From NCBI RefSeq assembly GCF_036370855.1, contig NC_088102.1, forward strand, positions 41,515,835-41,579,834: a DNA stretch of 64,000 nucleotides, given 5' to 3'. This DNA comes from Dromaius novaehollandiae (lineage: Eukaryota > Chordata > Aves > Casuariiformes > Dromaiidae). The position numbers were made by a program, and so were the translations under genes. A model generated the notes under the pieces. That model had not been told where the DNA came from, ran no database searches, and saw only the letters and a program-made list of their open reading frames with translations. Shown here one piece after another: positions 12,354-24,300 of the stretch. Positions within the stretch are counted from its first letter, which is position 1, and the number at the start of each line of letters is the position of its first letter.

Positions 12354-13808
12354 CTTGACATTCTGAAGAGAAGCCAGCTCAACAGCTTTTTGGGCCAAAG
12401 TGAGCAAGTTGGCTTCTTGAGAAACACGCCGTCTCCTTCGCGTACTCTGGATTACCCCACCTCTGACACCCAGAAAGTCATTAGCTCTCTGAGTGTTTTC
12501 TTCAGCCACTGCAGTCTGCTTCTCCCCATCTCTACCGTTCTGGGCTGTGGCTTGCCTGTCTGCCTCTGGCTGGTGCAGCTGCAGCTCGCTGTTGACCAGG
12601 ATGTCCTTCTGCCCCAGATCCATTCTCTTGGGGTGTGAAAAGCTACTTTTGTTGTGGGTCAGTGCTTCAGGGGGCTGCTGTAATGGGACCTCTTGCTGAT
12701 GCGTTTGCCAGTGATGCAAAAATAAATTGCTGGATTGTTCTTCTGGCTGCTTGGAAGCCAACACTTCTCCTGCAGATGTCAGCAGGACACCTTCTTTGGA
12801 GAGTCTCCGTGACCTCCTTGGAAAGGGAATCTGGGTCTGAGGTAGCACAGTCTGTTGGTTCTGCTCTGTTAGAGCCTTGAGCAATTCCTGGTTTCTCTCT
12901 GTTTGCTGAAACTGGTGTGCCATCATGTGATGCTGAGGTGCTGCAGCTGCCACATGAGGCTGTGCTATGGAAGTAGCTTGCTGTAGGCTGTAGGCTTGTG
13001 TGGCAGCCTGTTGCTGCTGCTGGGGATAGAAATTTTCAAACAGCTGTAGCTGGGGAAGAGCTTGTTGTTTTTGTGGAGCAGTAAATGCTGGATTGGAAGA
13101 AGCTGGGGCTTCTTGAAAGACATGTAACAATTCAGGAAGACCTTGCTTCTGGCCTTGGTGACCAAACGCAAGTTGGAAAGGCTGTAACGGCAGACTTTGA
13201 TTCTGCTGCTGCTGTTTCTGCATCTGGTGAAAAGAATTCATCTGGGCCTGCTGTCTAACCAGGGCTTGCTGTTCCAGCTGAGCCTTCTGAGACATCATCT
13301 GCTGGACAGCATCTTCATACAAGTCCAGCTGTGACACAAACACTCCTTTCTCTTGATTTCTTTTAAGAGCTTCTGGGTGGCCATAGAAGCCCGGACCAGC
13401 ATTGGAATGGGCTCCTTTTGGGTTGCCCCCAAAAACCATACTGTGGTTCCACATTGTAGGTGGAGACTGCCAGTGGGAGTCCCCCCTCTCTGGCAACCGG
13501 TTTCCCATTAATGAATTCTGCCACTTGACTGCTGTCACTTGCTGGGACATCATCATTGATTCTCCTCGATCTTGACTGTAAACGGAGTTCATCAAAGCAA
13601 CATTGTTGGGGGCACTTGTTAATCCCCCTGCATGGGAAATCTCCATAGCTTGGGAGACCGGTATATTCCCTCCATGCCCATAGTACTGTCCTTCCTTAAG
13701 TTGTTGCTGTGGTTCTTTTGATGACACAGCTATTTCCTGCTCATTAAAATAGGCAATTCGTTTCCCGGTCCTTTTGCTTGAGGACTTCTGCTGAGCCTGA
13801 AGATTCAT
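12354..13808 (-). CDS. MIDEAS: MIDEAS first coding exon (residues 1-485)
   Basis: Large N-terminal coding exon of the histone-deacetylase complex scaffold MIDEAS. The ATG at 13808 sits in a good Kozak context (A at -3), and MNLQAQ matches the recalled human N-terminus. The encoded region looks disordered and rich in Gln, Pro, Ser and His: short Gln runs near residues 198-202 and 263-267, a conserved SLPLQPFQLAFGHQ segment near 205-218, LFENFY near 256-261, the basic motif PFPRRSRRLSKEG at 328-340, and a basic block followed by an Ala/Leu-rich stretch (RRRRRVSQEANLL, then LAQKAVELASLQN) at 457-483. The exon is 485 whole codons. It ends AATGTCAAG before the donor GTAAGATG, so the open frame running on to 12336 (VRCTS) is intronic read-through. 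The next exon continues in phase 0. Identification is very secure. Confidence 0.97.
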
Positions 13809-14043
13809 GGTTCAGGCTATTCTCCCAGCTGCACAAACCGTATTCACAGTCCACCCATCCCTGAGGTTGAGGGAGGAAAGGCACAGAAGTCTTTCTTTTC
13901 CATTCAGTTTTAGTAATAAAGGGTAGGAAAGGAGTCCAGATGAAAGTGCATCCACTTCCTTTTTCTTTGAGCGCTTCTCCCACTTCTTTTCACTCTTATC
14001 CTCTGTGGTTCAGAGGTCAGTAGGATCCACTCAGTTACAGGGC
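13809..14043 (-). other. MIDEAS: MIDEAS 5' UTR part of the first coding exon
   Basis: The stretch from the MIDEAS ATG back to a strong acceptor, TTGCTTCTCTATTTCAG before GCCCTGTAACTGAG. It is 235 nt of untranslated leader in the same exon as the start codon. The acceptor implies at least one upstream non-coding exon. In-frame stops upstream of the ATG argue against an N-terminal extension from this exon alone. Confidence 0.8.
13910..13951 (-). CDS. Upstream ORF in MIDEAS leader (13 codons)
   Basis: ATG at 13951 opens a frame reading MHFHLDSFPTLYY and stops at TAA (13912-13910), about 100 nt before the main start. It has G at -3 (GTGGATGC), so it could be scanned as a moderate start. Short uORFs of this type can dampen translation of the main frame. 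Whether this one is used, or conserved in other birds, cannot be seen here. Confidence 0.3.
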   Translation of the reverse strand: MHFHLDSFPTLYY

Positions 14044-15699
14044 CTGAAATAGAGAAGCAATTGCTGTGAGTCATCAGCAGACATATCTGGCATAAAAACC
14101 CTCACACAGTAAGCAATAACAAGCATGCCTGCCCCATTTCCTATGAAAATGAAGATCAGGATTATACAGGTAAGAAATAAGACAGATTTGACCTGCTAGG
14201 AGAACATAAAATGACTATATCTGCACGATGTAAACTGCAATTGCACACAGACTACTGATTAATCACTCAAGCTCATTCTGAAGGCTTTCCTCTTAAACTC
14301 ACTCTCATCCGGCCAATTATTTCTGTGTCTTAGCATAGCCAGAATAATCTGTTTTTAATCTGAACACAAAACAACAACAAAAACCTCATGACTTGCCAAA
14401 AAGACAAATCGTGTCATGCCACATCTCCCAGAGACATTGAAAAAGCATACACATGCACACCAAGGCTGCAGTCAAGCATGCAGCAAGAGGCTCCATTCAA
14501 CATTTTGAAGGAAAGGGACGGGCGGCAGTTTTTCCTTCACCACCACACCATTACAACTGCTGTCCAACTACGAACTGCCCACCATGCATCCAGGCGCTGC
14601 AGGCAGGGCCTGTGCAACCTGTTGCCCTCTCAGATGCTTCTTCCAACAGCTGAAAGCTACTGCTTCTGCTCAGGTCATACTCATGGTAAAGTAGTTCAGG
14701 CAGATTGTTACAGCTGCTCCTGGACATCAACAAACATCTGTTAGCGTAGAGCTACAAAAACAGCAGGAGAAAGTCTTTCCAGAACATACAGTCCAGGACA
14801 ATTCTACCCTCCTCTTCCCCCCAGAACAGCAATCCACCAACTTAGGCTTTAAAAGCCTAGTTTACAGTATTAAAGCCTAACATGCTCTCTTTAGACATAC
14901 ATTAATACTTCTACTAGGATACCTAAAGCCTTGTACAGACATTTAGTTTTAAATTAAACTCTTAAAATATCACAACCCCAACAATAAGGCGCAAACCTCT
15001 ATTGCTACCCCTCTTCAACATGCACTCCACTCCACTCCATCGCATTGTGCCAACATATTTCAGAAAGATATTAAGAGATTGTGAAAAATCTATTTATTAT
15101 TTCATCTCTTTTCCTTTAAAGTCAAGTTTCTCTTGAAGAGCGCAGTTCCCCTCTCAGGCTTCAGAGGCACACTTACAGTAATGTACCCCGTCAGGAACTT
15201 TGCGTAACTGAAGTTTAGAGACTCCCCCACCTCAGGTGAACTAGTCTTATAAAAACTATGGGAGGACCTGCAGGGAAAGCACAAATTGTAGGTATAGACC
15301 ATAAGGCCTGAAATCTCAGAATACAGCAAGATTTGAAAACAACAAAGAGAAACATTTTTACTGATTGAGGAAATGAAGGCATGTTTGCAGACTCACTAAT
15401 ATCTACTACTAAAATAGTACATTTCATTCCAGAGAGTCACAAAGTGTTTTAGAAACAAATATGCAATTAGGGATCAACTCCGAAAGAAATCTCTTCTCCT
15501 TCTACATAGAAAGGCAGCAGCTTTCCCCTTTGTACCAGGAATTCCCAAACAAGAATGAGGCCATTTCGTATAGAAACTGCCCTGGAATTTCACAAGTCCA
15601 CACAAAGCAGGTGAGGCTTTAAAGCAAACACATGCACTCCTGCAAAACCTGCAACAAATGCTCTTATCTCTTTATAAACTGAAAAAATATTAAAGCACA

Positions 15700-16060
15700 C
15701 TAGGGTCCTGTAAGCCGAGTTTCCTGCAGACGGACACGGCTGCAGCGCAGATTTCAATACTGGGGTGGGGCTGGGAGCATGAGGAGGAGGAAAAGGCAGA
15801 AGGTTCAAACTTATGCAACTTCCACCTTGGAGGCCAAGCTTGGCCTCGGTGCTGGGGGAGTCATGGGCCTGCATTTCAGCAAGAGGAGAGGTGACTCACT
15901 TCCTCGGCCTGTTACATAGCTGCTCCCCGTCCTCCCTCCCCCTTCCCTGGCAGCAAATCCTGGACCGCCGCCACCCAGCCCTATCGCAGCGCCAGGGCGT
16001 TCCTTCCTCCTCCAAGCACAGGCGCTCGGCTCATTTTCCAGTCCTCTTTCAACGGGACTA
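15700..16060 (-). promoter_or_regulatory. GC-rich patch with a minus-strand donor, possible alternative MIDEAS promoter
   Basis: A locally GC- and CpG-richer stretch about 1.7-2 kb upstream of the MIDEAS ATG exon. On the minus strand it contains GAGGAA before GTGAGTCACC, a good donor ending at 15900. That would allow a short first exon splicing to the acceptor at 14043. CpG density is only moderate, and the call rests on composition plus one splice signal. Confidence 0.25.
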
Positions 16061-16657
16061 AAATAACTCTAGGAGAAACTATGGACACGTGAGATGGAAA
16101 AATCTCTTAAATTGCAACTAGTACACAAATGGGCAAAACTTATCTGATGAAATCCTATTGCAAAACCTCACTGTGAGAGGGGAAAATATCCCACAGCAGG
16201 ACACTGGATCCCTGGTAGCAAAAATGAAGAGCTGGAAAGGCAGCTATAGGCTTCTTAAGAGTGTTAATACTGTTCTCCCTCTTTGCTTTTTGCAGCGCTG
16301 CTACAAATTTAACAGAGCTAACAGCTTCACCACAATACCTCAGGTAATACTACTAATAGTGGCTTACGATACGATTTTACTTTCTGAAATCATTACAAGC
16401 TATTTTTCTCCACAAAACAGACAACCTCATAACAATTTTCCTTCCACTGATGCTCCTGCATGCTTTCGTATCAGTCACTCAAATAATTCCAATAAAAAGA
16501 ACTAAGTTTTTCTATAGGTCACAAGACATTACCACTAGATCAAATTTCAATCTGCAAGATAGCCTTTAGAAACTCTGCTTAACACATTTTCTACACTTTG
16601 AGGAAGAACACAAAGATAACTGCCCAAAAGCTGGCATATAGCTTCAAGGGTCCCCTT

Positions 16658-16682
16658 TTTTTTTTTCTTCTTTTTTTTTTTA
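16658..16682. repeat. Poly-T tract
   Basis: T-rich run broken by a few C bases (TTTTTTTTTTTTCTTCTTTT type). It is low-complexity intronic DNA. Confidence 0.8.
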
Positions 16683-19600
16683 ACCCTCTAAAACAAAGCT
16701 GCTGCTGTTCTTACTAAAGGTGGCCGAGGTTTGCAACTACCGCCCATACTCAGGCATTCAGAAGACTTTCAAAAAGGGGGCTCTCAGATTAGTAAGAAAG
16801 TGTTGCATTAACACAGCCCTCCAAACTTTCACTTGTGTGGGTTTGGCTCTGTTCTTTTCATTACTAGATAAGAAGCCTTGAGTATACAGAGCAGAACTCA
16901 GTCTGGTTTACAGGTACACCTATCTAGGAAAGAAAAGCAACTAAACTATGAAGATGCAAAGTTTACAAAAGAAGTTCAGAGATAACCTACAAAGAAGGAA
17001 AAGAATGGGTGCTTGTGTGTTGTATAGAGAAGCCTTAAAAATATTCTGTGCCTCTGATGGAAGTTACCTTCTCACTTTGGAAGACTGTAGCGACTGAAGA
17101 ACGACTGCAGTTTAACAGCACAAAAACCAAGATAGTGAAAATGATATTATTAGGGGAGAAAGAGATTTAAGATATTTGGAACAAAACACACCTATTGAGC
17201 GTCCCAACTCACTCAACTACATGTGAAAATAAAGAAATCGTAACTAAGAGATCTCTTAAAAAATAGGATTTACTGCATTCAGTATTAAGTGGAGAAAGAA
17301 ATCATCACAGAAATAAGCTTTTAGGGATTTCTTTCTACATATTTGAACAGCAGGAAAACATCTTGTAAGTCATCTTAATAACAAGAGTCCATCGTTTCAG
17401 CTGAAGTGGTAGATGTTCAAGCTGCAGCATGACTATGCTCCAGGAGAGCTCACACTTGGCAGCTTCATTGGCTGAGCAATGCTGGCTCTCTGACTAAGCA
17501 GGCTTCCCTCCCTGAGGTCTAGGGATGAGCTCACTGTATCATCATCCTAGGCAGTTACCAGCTTTGGGTTTTTTTGTTTTAATTTCAGCGCAAGAGTCAG
17601 CCTGAAGTAGCACAGTAGAATGGCAACGTACTTCCAGGCTGAAGTGTGCTTTGGAGCAGTATGCTTCTGACCAGTTCTTCCCTCTGAATAAAGCACAGAG
17701 CCAGCTCTCATATCATAATTCCCAGCAGATACTGTGTCTTGTCTCCAAGTATACGGAAGTGATATGATACTTTGCACAGAAAAAAAGCAGAACCTAACCA
17801 GTATATTTTGCTTTAATGACTCTAAGATTTGGCATGCACCGTCATCAATTACTTTCACTTGCAGGGACTTCTAACATATAAAAACATCTCTCAACCTTTC
17901 TGCAAAAGAACACAGATTGCATGGCACCTCCTTTAATACTATAAAAATTCTCAGATTTCTATGGAATTTTTCTTGTTGCAAGACTTTCACTTCCAGACTT
18001 TTCTTAGAACTTCAAATTAGATATGCATACACACAATGGATACATATGCAGTATTTTCTGGAATGAAAAACATTAATGAACTAACCTGTGGCACCTTACT
18101 GAGGGAACTAGGGTTTACATTTTTAGCTGTGACTTCTCCAGCACATCCGCAGATTAGCGCCAGAACCTTATTAATGAAGATCATAAATACATATGAAACC
18201 CAAAGACATCAATATATCTACCTTGGTCCAAAGAACTGAGGCCAGGACAACGTAAGGAAATTGTTCAATTTAAACATATCAGAAAGGTAAAGATCTGTAC
18301 TACCTTTTCATGAGACAAGGTGTGACAGAGATTTGACAGAAATGCTAAACAGTATCTGTTGCCTTACCAACTTACAACCCTTGCACTCCTCACCCTCTGC
18401 TCAAACTGCACTTTATTCAGTTTCTCAATGCCAGTGGGAAAACCAGAGAACCATAGTGATCAACTTCTGTCACATCCTGCCTAAGTACAAACATGAATAT
18501 CCTAAGCCTACACAACAGAACTGAACCCCACAGGAGCTCAAAGAGGGCAAAGAGGCAAAATTAGCTTATTGTCTACCTCTTCCATGATACTGTGTTCCTA
18601 GAGGGGAGAGGAGAGACAAGCAGGAGAGCGCAAAGCGCACACTGTCAGGAGAAACACTGCAGAGGACTTGTAGAGAGATATTTAGAGCTAGTCAACTCAA
18701 CAGGCAGGCAGTTTATCTGGTCTGCAGGTTAACCACACTGTTCAAGCAGAAATACTCAGGCTGGCTTTACACAGAGCCAGGCCTGCATTCAGCAGGGCAT
18801 ATCAGTTCAGATGTGGCAGTACGTAAAAGCAGTGGAACCATCTCTGGAAGCAGATCAGCTGCTTGGGCATGATGCTATATTTGAGCTAATGTGCCAACAG
18901 GCAGACAGTGAGAATGGTCTTGCACTGTATTCCCAGAAATGGAAGCACTGAATAGTTTGAAAAGACACCTGAGTACACGGACTCAGACTTAGGTCAAGTT
19001 AAGCAGTCCTATTACCCAAGAGTCAGTACCTGCCTTGTGAAACCTGGGCTGGATTCAGGCAAAGTCTCGTGTGAGACTTACTTAAGTATGCAACAGGATT
19101 GAGGAGAACTCCGCATGCAACTGGGATGCTGTCCTCAAACAACAAAGTACTTTCAAAATGCAGAGATTTGAGGAGTGCGGGGCAGAGGCACTCAGAGCTG
19201 ATCACTGGGCAGGGACCAGCCCTGAGCTCCCTTAACAGATTCTGCTCAAACCAAAGCGGAATCTGCAAAATCATTTAGGCATACCTACACTCTACTGCCA
19301 TCATATCCCAGTTTGCAGTCATCCTATCCCAGTTTATCATTAACCTAGAGAGTTTGTTATAAAACCTTTCTAAATTCATGTATTTTTTTTAAATTAAGGT
19401 TAAAAAGTTATTTGATTTAAAGAAGAAAAATTTAAATCATTCCAATGATTGTTTCATTCATTAAAAGATCTTCCTCATCTCCCTTCCTATAAAACTTTTT
19501 GCGTTGATGTTTACCAACCACTCAACATTACTCTATTTCTTTAAATACTGTTTTTCATCAAGTATGCATGTATTTATACTATTTCAATGCCAAGTTCATG

Positions 19601-20264
19601 ACCTCACATTCTGTAGTAACATTAAACTCTACTCTTCAGCCCATCTGTTGAGAGCCTCCTGCAGTCCTGTGCTTTCCTTAGTTCATCTGTTACAGCACCT
19701 ATATTTAGTAAAATAAGTTTAAATTCTGCACATGCCTGATCTCCTTTGGGATCGTCTGCATACAGTTCTCTCTGACATAAACCACAGAAATGATCCAGGA
19801 AAGACCCTGACTTCTCCTCAAACCTTGGCAAAGTTAAGCATGCAGAAAATTATAATAAATGGCAGCAAGCTGTCTATTTCACACTTTAATCCTAGCTTAT
19901 AAGTACTTTATTTTGTAAGTTTTTTCATGTGCTAAATAAATAGTGTTCAGAGGGTCTAGCTAAGGTACCTTCTCAGCCTTACCCACAACAGTGCTGTCAG
20001 TTCCTTACAGGAACTCCATCAAATCAGAGTGACGAGAATCATGTCTCACTAAATCTTACTGTTGCCAGCAACTCAAATTACTGCTCTCTCCTTTAAATCC
20101 AGTCACTTTCAACTACAATGAACAGATTCCAGGAACAATTTTTACATTTAAGTCAAATGTAGCAAGCTAGTGAGTACCTGTCTTTCGGAGACAGAGCACT
20201 CTAACCTTCCTTCTCTAATTCGCTAATGAAGGTGGAATCCCACAGCATTTATGAAACAGGGAAA

Positions 20265-20395
20265 GAATCATGACCCACATTTGACTAGATGAAGAACAAT
20301 GAGGATCTAAGATAACGTCTAAGATCATATAACAAACTGGGGCAGAATGAAGAACAGCATGTAGGATACTAGCTACAAGTCTCACTCCCAATCTA
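20265..20395 (-). mobile_element. MIR-like SINE fragment
   Basis: Reads on the plus strand like the reverse of a MIR: a CCACATTTGACTAGATGAAG block (from '...CCATTTTACAGATGAGGAAACTGAGG'), then AAGATCATATAACAAACTGGGGCAGAA (from 'AAGGTCACACAGCTAGTAAGTGGCAGAG'). It is heavily diverged, so boundaries are approximate. Confidence 0.5.
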
Positions 20396-23300
20396 CAAGA
20401 AAATATTGTTTAAATCTATGTGCAAAATGTAAATATTGAAGTCACTGTGAAGGGCATTGAAAAAATTGAGATTCTTAGTCAGACAACTCTGTTCAGCTAG
20501 CTGCAGAGAAGGCTGCACAAGGAGTATGTGCTATTTACTTTAATACAAAAAGGGCGGATTAAATTTAATGCCTCCAGTTCAATAGCAGGATGGAGTTAGT
20601 TCAATAGGCTTGGGGATTTTGTTTTGTTTTGTTTAATTAAGTCACTGGAGATTTACAGTGCATCACAAATAAGGAAACAGCTAACAGAAATTTGCCCCTG
20701 TGAAACCCTCACCTACTGCAACAGATTTGAGTAAGAACCAAGGAAGCAACAAAAATGTGGGATAGTTTTTGTGTTTGGTCAAAGATTTGCAAAGATTTTT
20801 GCACAGCTTCTCCATATCCTATGCCTACTGTCCTGTATATGAAAACAGCTTCAGTCTCCCTCTCAAAAGCCTCTCCCACACACCTACTTTGTCACGTTTT
20901 CTTCCAGACAGTTAGCACCATCACAATTCCTGCAGACTGTTGGCAACCTCCCACTCACACCGCCCTCAGCCACCTTGAACAGGAAGGATAGCAGCACAGC
21001 TTTCCTGCCTATCGCCACAAGGGGAACAAGAGAAAGCAGAAAACAGACCATGCTTGTAAACTGTACACAGCAAAGCAAAGGAATTGATCTTATGAACGAA
21101 GGCAGCGGAAAGCTCAAAGCAACTGAGAAACACAACATTGTCCCAGAAAGTCAAAAACGTAAATGGAAGATGACCGTTTAATGACCCTTTCACTTTATAC
21201 CAAGTGGTAGAGCATTTCCCACAGATACCTAGACAAGCTGTCTCTACACGTAACGGCACAGTTTCCAGCAGTACAGCACCACAGAAGAGCAGCATCTGAA
21301 GCCCAAAGCGAACGAGCAAAACCAACCAACTGAGCAGTCTCCAGTTCAAAAGAAGCCCACGGGAAAAGAATGTGAACAGGTATCAACCATCCCCGAGTGA
21401 GAGACCAATCTAGGGAACGGTATCAGATGAAGGGCCTAGGAATTAACAAAGTACTTTTAAAAGCCTAGGAAACAGGGAAGACTTACTTGCTTGAATAACA
21501 CTGCACAGCAGAAAGGGACCTCTCTACAGCATGCCCGTAGCTGAGTAAGGGGATCCAAGGGAAACCACCTACAGACAGACAGACAATAACGAAAGGGAAA
21601 AACTGCCATCTGGGAAGCTTGACAACTTCTACTGTTACCTGAAGATGTCTGCTGTCTGGGACCAGCAAGTACATACCTAAATAAACAGTACACGTTGAAG
21701 GCTTTCACAGCCTGTCCAAATCTTCACGCAACTGGTCCCTGTCTGTTGCAGGGGAAGACTGCAGCCGTGGCCTCCAGGGCTCAGCAGAGCCCTTTGGCCT
21801 GCCGACAGCCCAGTCAGGGTGACTTTGCTAGCGCTCTCATCCCCATTCTCAGAGGCTGGGGATTGATAGAGCTGTATTAAACCACTGTACTAACCAGAAA
21901 CTCAGAAGTGGACTTCATTAGCTCTGTGAGGTGAAGGAGGTGAGGGAATTGCCACACTGAAGGATTACGTATCAGCGGGATCAGGTAAAAGGTACTACAC
22001 AACCCTATGTGACAAACCTCCACCGCTGTCTAGACCGTTCCTGACATATGGCATCATCGGCTAACACCTTAAGTAAGCAAAGTGATACAAAATGTAGAAT
22101 TATCACACTATTTGGGAAAAATATACATACCCAAGAAGAAAGTGTTAACTTCACCTCATGAACTGAACCAAACCAAAGACAAATACAAATCCTTCCTACT
22201 TAAGTAAAATATTTTGGTCTATTACAGTAAAGGATTGTACAGATTTGGGGAGGCAGTGAAAATGAGCTCTCACAGATGTTATTAAATTGTGCAGCTTGCT
22301 TTTCTGTTTGAACAGTCTTAAAGAAATCACCCAAGCGCGCATTCCCAGTACCTTTCGGCCTACTATTTATATCCATGGATATGTTTTTATTTATCCCTTA
22401 TCATCACCACAACTGTCTACGCTCCATCTAAACACACAGATGTGTTCAGTAAGCAGTATATTATAAAGGGATTTTTTTTGAATTATGGGGTCTGATGCAC
22501 CACAGATGTGCCCCAAAAGGAAGTTTTCAGGTAACAGTCCTATGGAGAGGAAGTTCTGCACTTTCAAGGAACATACCAAAAATAACCTGCAGGGCTTCCC
22601 CCCACCGCCCAATTCAAGCTGTAAACTCAGGACAAATATTGGAGGTTTACTTTCCAAAATGCTTCTGGGGTTTTCCACCTTGTTTTGTTTTAAAAGGATT
22701 AGAAAGACACAAAAAGTGATTACAAAGAAAATGACCATAAAGTGCCGATTATGAGCTTTTCCTACAGCAGACCAGCAGGGCAAAGCCTTCCATACACAAA
22801 CAACTCCACTAGAACAAAATCAGCATGGATGAAGAAGTAAACAAGCTATTAAAGAAACAGACTGGAATTTTAAAACTTAGTAACTGATTTTTTTAAGGAA
22901 TTGACAATGTTGTTTCCAGCAACTGCTGAAACGGTACTTCAATGAATGCAAGCCAGATCCTCAGTTTAATCTATCCTCGAGCAAAACTTTGAGTGATGCT
23001 TCCAAAATAATTGAAATTTTGCCTAGGTCTCATATTGAGAAAACAAGAGAGTAATGATTTGCACCAGACTCTTATCTTCTGTCTTATACAAGAGGTTCTT
23101 AGAGAGAACTATGAGAAAAAAGACAGCCACATAAACCAGACTATTGTAAGCAAATCTAGAGGAAAGACCATCTGTATAAATGGCTTTACAGCATGGTGCG
23201 GGATTACACTTTAACAAAATAGGTACATGGTGTATTTCTTAACTTAGTTAATTCTTATAAACCACAGTGAAGTTAAGAATATTAATTATTATAATCTGTC

Positions 23301-24116
23301 ATCATGATAGATACCACGATCTGAAAAAGCTTGAGCAGCCTTACAGTACAGAAAGAATACTGCAATTAAGAAATATAAAACACTGTTTCCAAGCTTTGTA
23401 AAGTTACGTGTGTGTACTATTCTTTCCCACTGGAAATGGGTTAACCGTTCCTCTAATTGTAAGCACTTAGATAGTTATTTTAAGCTTTTTTGTTTGGAGC
23501 TGTCAGGGAAGACAGTTGCTAGCAACAGAGAGACTAACACACGCTCCAACATGCAGGAATTGCAGAAGGCTCTAAAATCAGAATGGCAAAGAGCGGGCCA
23601 AGTTTCTCCCTGCGCTCACTTTCACATAGCCGACATAGCCACAATGCTTCCTTCGCGCCGAACGCCTCTCCCACCACAAACCCACCAGCTGCAGAACTGG
23701 ATGGAGACGCCCCAGAGACTGACCAAATCTCTGTGCGCTTTTGCCCAGAGAAGAAAACACATCTGCATGTGCTGAGCTGCATCAAGGAAGACTGTTGCAG
23801 GTTCAGTTGTTTGCATCTTGACCTTTCCAGCACTCCATCACGAAGCAAGACATGAGTAGGAGCCCAACGTATGTAACCCCACAGCTTGAATGCTTTGCAG
23901 ATTCATTCAAGGCTTTTTAAGAGGTAACAGGCTACAAGTACGGGAAGAGGAAGAGGAAAGGTCACAGAGACGATACTTTCCATTGCCTGAGGTTTCTTTA
24001 TGAGGGACACAAATGCATGTAATACCTAGACTTCAGCTTTCAGCAGAGACACTCTAGACACCATCAAGCAGCTGGCTCCACACAGCTAGCTGGAGGACCG
24101 CTGTGTCTAAAAGTGC

Positions 24117-24300
24117 AGGGAGGAGCTCAGAGGATCTGGGATCAATTTCCAGCTGTGCTACATGCACGCATCTTAAACAAACCACCTCAGATCAGTTTGT
24201 AAAACGAGAATAATACCTGAAGCCCAAAACAGTGATATTTATGAAGTACTCCAAGGTCGCAAAGCTGTATTATCTTTAACAGTGTACATTAACAAGCTGG
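24117..24300 (+). mobile_element. MIR-like SINE
   Basis: Forward-orientation MIR features in order: CTGGGATCAATTTCCAGCTGTGCTAC (box B and tRNA-derived part), ACCACCTCAGATCAGTTTGTAAAACGAGAATAATACCT (from 'CTCAGTTTCCTCATCTGTAAAATGGGAATAATAATACCT'), then a degraded core. Old amniote SINEs of this kind are present but scarce in birds. Confidence 0.6.

Noticed and set aside
12315-12880. Plus-strand open frames over the first MIDEAS coding exon
   Set aside because: They are antisense shadows of the Gln-rich MIDEAS coding sequence.
13744-13983. 79-codon minus-strand frame across the MIDEAS start
   Set aside because: It begins with GTG, runs in a different frame from MIDEAS and has no homology. It is leader sequence overlapping the true start.
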